Assembly: GCA_002483105.1 (NCBI GenBank)
Contig: DLHG01000002.1
Location: 1 to 64,000 of the forward strand
Reading direction: 5' to 3'
Length of the DNA: 64,000 bases
DNA from: Bacteroidetes bacterium UBA7674
GTDB taxonomy: Bacteria > Bacteroidota > Bacteroidia > Chitinophagales > Chitinophagaceae
Shown here: positions 61,989 through 64,000 of the stretch, one piece after another
Position numbering within the stretch: the stretch's first letter is position 1
Layout of the letters: every line of letters begins with the position of its first letter
The notes under the pieces: model-generated
The model's database searches: none
Told to the model about the DNA's origin: nothing
What the model saw: the letters and a program-made list of their open reading frames with translations, nothing else
Made by a program: the position numbers and the translations under genes

Positions 61989-64000
61989 ATGTCCCTAGCG
62001 CAGAATCCGCGCCAGTACGTAATACGGTTCCTTTATGTAGGTGTGGCGCTTATCATATTGCTGCGCCTCTTTTTCCTGCAGATATTTGAGGATAAGTACA
62101 AGATAATGGCCAATGATATAGCCATTTATCGTAAAGTGGTTTATCCGCCACGGGGTATCATCTACGACCGGAATGATAAGGTAATGCTGTATAACCAGGT
62201 GGTTTACGACCTGATGGTCACCACCAGCAACGTGCCGAAGAACTTCGATACACTTAAGTTTTGTGATGTATTGGGCATAGATAAGCCCCAATTCGACAAG
62301 ATGCTCAAAAAGGTGCACCTAAAGAGCGGGCCTATGCGGCAGGGCGCTTTCCTGGAAGAACTTACCCAGGAGCAGACCGCCCGCTACCAGGAGAATATGT
62401 ACCTGTTCCCCTGCTTTGAGCTATTGGAGCGCAGTATGCGTATCTACCCCAATGCGAGTGCAGGATTGTTGCTGGGCTATGTGGGAGAGGTTTCGCCCGG
62501 AATGTTGAAAACAGACCGGTATGCTTCTTACACACAAGGCGACTATACCGGGATGAACGGGCTGGAGCGCAGCTATGAAGAAGTACTGAGAGGGCAAAGA
62601 GGTGTGCACTACCTGGAAAGAGATAACTTTAACAGGCCACGCGACCCTTATAAAGGTGGTGCGCTGGATACGGCTGAAATAGCTGGAAAGTCGCTGCAAC
62701 TATACCTGGATGCGGATCTGCAACAGTATGCCGAGAAGATGATGGCGAACAAGATAGGTAGCGTAGTGGCGATAGATCCCAACACCGGTGGTATACTAGC
62801 CATGGTAAGTGCCCCCAGCTATGATCCGAACCTGCTCAGGGGCAGGGAACGCTCTAAGAATTTCTCCAAGCTATATAAAGACGCAACACACCCGTTGTTC
62901 AACAGGGCTACGCAGGCCGCATATCAGCCGGGTAGTACTATCAAACCTATGACTGCGTTGGTGGCATTGGATGTGGGCGTTATTACACCTAAGTATGGTT
63001 TCCCCTGTGGTGGTGGGTATAATTATTGCGGCAGGCATATCGCCTGTACCCACTCCGGCGGTGGTCACGCTGCGAACCTGAGGTTGGCTCTGGCCAATTC
63101 GTGCAACGCCTATTTCTGTCACATCTTCAGGCTTTCTGCGGATGCGAAGAAATTCGGAAGTGTCGAAAAAGGTTTGCAACGGTGGTACGAATACTTCTAC
63201 TCATTTGGCTATGGTCACCCTACCGGTGTAGATATACCCTTTGAAGGAAAGGGGCTCTTGCCTGATTCTAATTATTACAACAACAGGTATAACAGTGTCT
63301 GGAACTCGTGCACGGTGGTGTTCGTAGGTATGGGGCAGGGTGAACTTGCCTTGACGCCACTGCAGTTGGCCAACAGTATGTGTATTGTAGCAAACAAAGG
63401 ATTTTACTACACCCCACACTTTGTGAAGTCGATAGATAAAAATCCGAAAGACCCCTTATTGAAACCATTCCTTGAGAAACACGTTGTGACGCACATCACC
63501 GATTCCTCGTTCGAGATAGTGCAACTGGGTATGCAGGATGTGGTGGACAAGGGAACAGGTAAGGTGGCTCAAATGCCGGGTGTAGAGATATGTGCTAAAA
63601 CAGGTACGGTAGAGAACTATGCGATAGTGAACGGCAACCGCATGAAGATGCAGAACCACTCGGTGTTCGTGGCCTTTGCTCCAAGGAAGAACCCGAAAAT
63701 AGCTATCGCGGTGATAGTAGAGAATGCAGGTTTTGGTGCTACATGGGCAGGACCCGTTGCCAGCCTGATGATAGAAAAGTATCTGACCGATAGTGTGGTA
63801 GCGAAAAGGAAGTACCTGGAAGATAAACTGTACAATGCGAAGCTTATCAGTAAGTACACCTATATAATAGACTCCGCGCAAAAGCTCAAAGACAGGATAC
63901 GGTGGGAAGCTAAAATGGCTGAGAAAAAATATGGAGACAGCCTTCAGGGAATATTAGACAAGCGCAAAGCGGAAGCATGGTTGCGTAAAAATTATATGAA
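61989..64000 (+). CDS. mrdA: Penicillin-binding protein 2 (elongasome transpeptidase), 3' end missing
   Basis: 670 codons are visible and the frame is still open at the window edge. TM about 9-32 anchors it to the inner membrane, followed by the linker/dimerisation domain (PPRGIIYDRNDKVMLYNQ, around 56-75; GYVGEVSPGML). Transpeptidase motifs: SxxK in QPGSTIKPM (S316, K319), SxN in ANSCNAYFCH (S371), and KTG in CAKTGTVEN (537-539). The GQGELALTPLQLANSM segment is typical of PBP2. It crosslinks peptidoglycan with RodA and MreB during cell elongation. The C-terminal tail rich in Lys (KAEAWLRKNYM) suggests the stop is very near. Upstream is tRNA-Gln, not mreC/mreD. Confidence 0.93.
   Translation, partial: MSLAQNPRQYVIRFLYVGVALIILLRLFFLQIFEDKYKIMANDIAIYRKVVYPPRGIIYDRNDKVMLYNQVVYDLMVTTSNVPKNFDTLKFCDVLGIDKPQFDKMLKKVHLKSGPMRQGAFLEELTQEQTARYQENMYLFPCFELLERSMRIYPNASAGLLLGYVGEVSPGMLKTDRYASYTQGDYTGMNGLERSYEEVLRGQRGVHYLERDNFNRPRDPYKGGALDTAEIAGKSLQLYLDADLQQYAEKMMANKIGSVVAIDPNTGGILAMVSAPSYDPNLLRGRERSKNFSKLYKDATHPLFNRATQAAYQPGSTIKPMTALVALDVGVITPKYGFPCGGGYNYCGRHIACTHSGGGHAANLRLALANSCNAYFCHIFRLSADAKKFGSVEKGLQRWYEYFYSFGYGHPTGVDIPFEGKGLLPDSNYYNNRYNSVWNSCTVVFVGMGQGELALTPLQLANSMCIVANKGFYYTPHFVKSIDKNPKDPLLKPFLEKHVVTHITDSSFEIVQLGMQDVVDKGTGKVAQMPGVEICAKTGTVENYAIVNGNRMKMQNHSVFVAFAPRKNPKIAIAVIVENAGFGATWAGPVASLMIEKYLTDSVVAKRKYLEDKLYNAKLISKYTYIIDSAQKLKDRIRWEAKMAEKKYGDSLQGILDKRKAEAWLRKNYM

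Overview
The window comes from a member of the Bacteroidota, most likely Chitinophagales/Chitinophagaceae. The grounds are the many Type IX secretion (T9SS) substrates with type A or type B (gliding-motility-associated) C-terminal signals, carboxypeptidase-regulatory-domain TonB-dependent receptors, DUF5689, DUF1501/DUF1800, DUF922 and Panacea families, weak Shine-Dalgarno sites, and promoters of the TTTG-N18-TAnnTTTG kind.

Layout. 1-5.8 kb: the end of a T9SS protein, converging on a three-gene DUF1800-DUF1800-DUF1501 operon. 6.1-19.1 kb: ordinary chromosomal genes (dienelactone hydrolase, TonB receptor, hotdog thioesterase, AIM24-like protein, tandem DUF922 putative Zn-proteases, secreted PHP phosphoesterase, YceI plus a beta-barrel protein, DASS anion symporter). 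20.0-24.9 kb: a compact YfiR-like / TonB receptor / histidine kinase / response regulator operon. 25.0 kb: a terminator plus tRNA-3'-end-like relic that resembles the region beside the intact tRNA-Gln at 61.7 kb. 25.2-28.8 kb: nucleoside transporter and a type B T9SS protein. 28.8-29.7 kb: a Panacea-domain antitoxin-like gene overlapping an unknown partner. 30.0-44.5 kb: a three-gene operon of very large T9SS surface proteins, the first with 21 tandem 261-bp repeats. 44.6-52.9 kb: a locus with a TonB receptor, a DUF5689 surface lipoprotein and a T9SS protein, flanked on both sides by secreted endonuclease/exonuclease/phosphatase (EEP) enzymes. It looks like an extracellular nucleic acid or phosphoester processing system. 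53.1-57.6 kb: a divergent DprA-like protein and another large T9SS protein.

57.6-61.8 kb looks like the remains of an integrated replicon: inverted DnaA boxes, a RepA-like ATPase, a 17-bp inverted repeat with AT-rich tandem repeats, a frameshifted DUF6371 (primase-like) gene, a small unknown gene, a protein with a HEPN-type RxxxxH motif, and tRNA-Gln(TTG) with its 3' end facing the element. The window closes with penicillin-binding protein 2, cut by the edge.

The best candidates for under-described biology are the Panacea pair, the HEPN-like gene in the plasmid-like module, the YfiR/TonB/kinase operon, the two-nuclease DUF5689 locus, and the giant repeat protein whose repeats are nearly identical in protein but strongly scrambled at synonymous sites. 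All family assignments are from reading the sequence; no database search was run.
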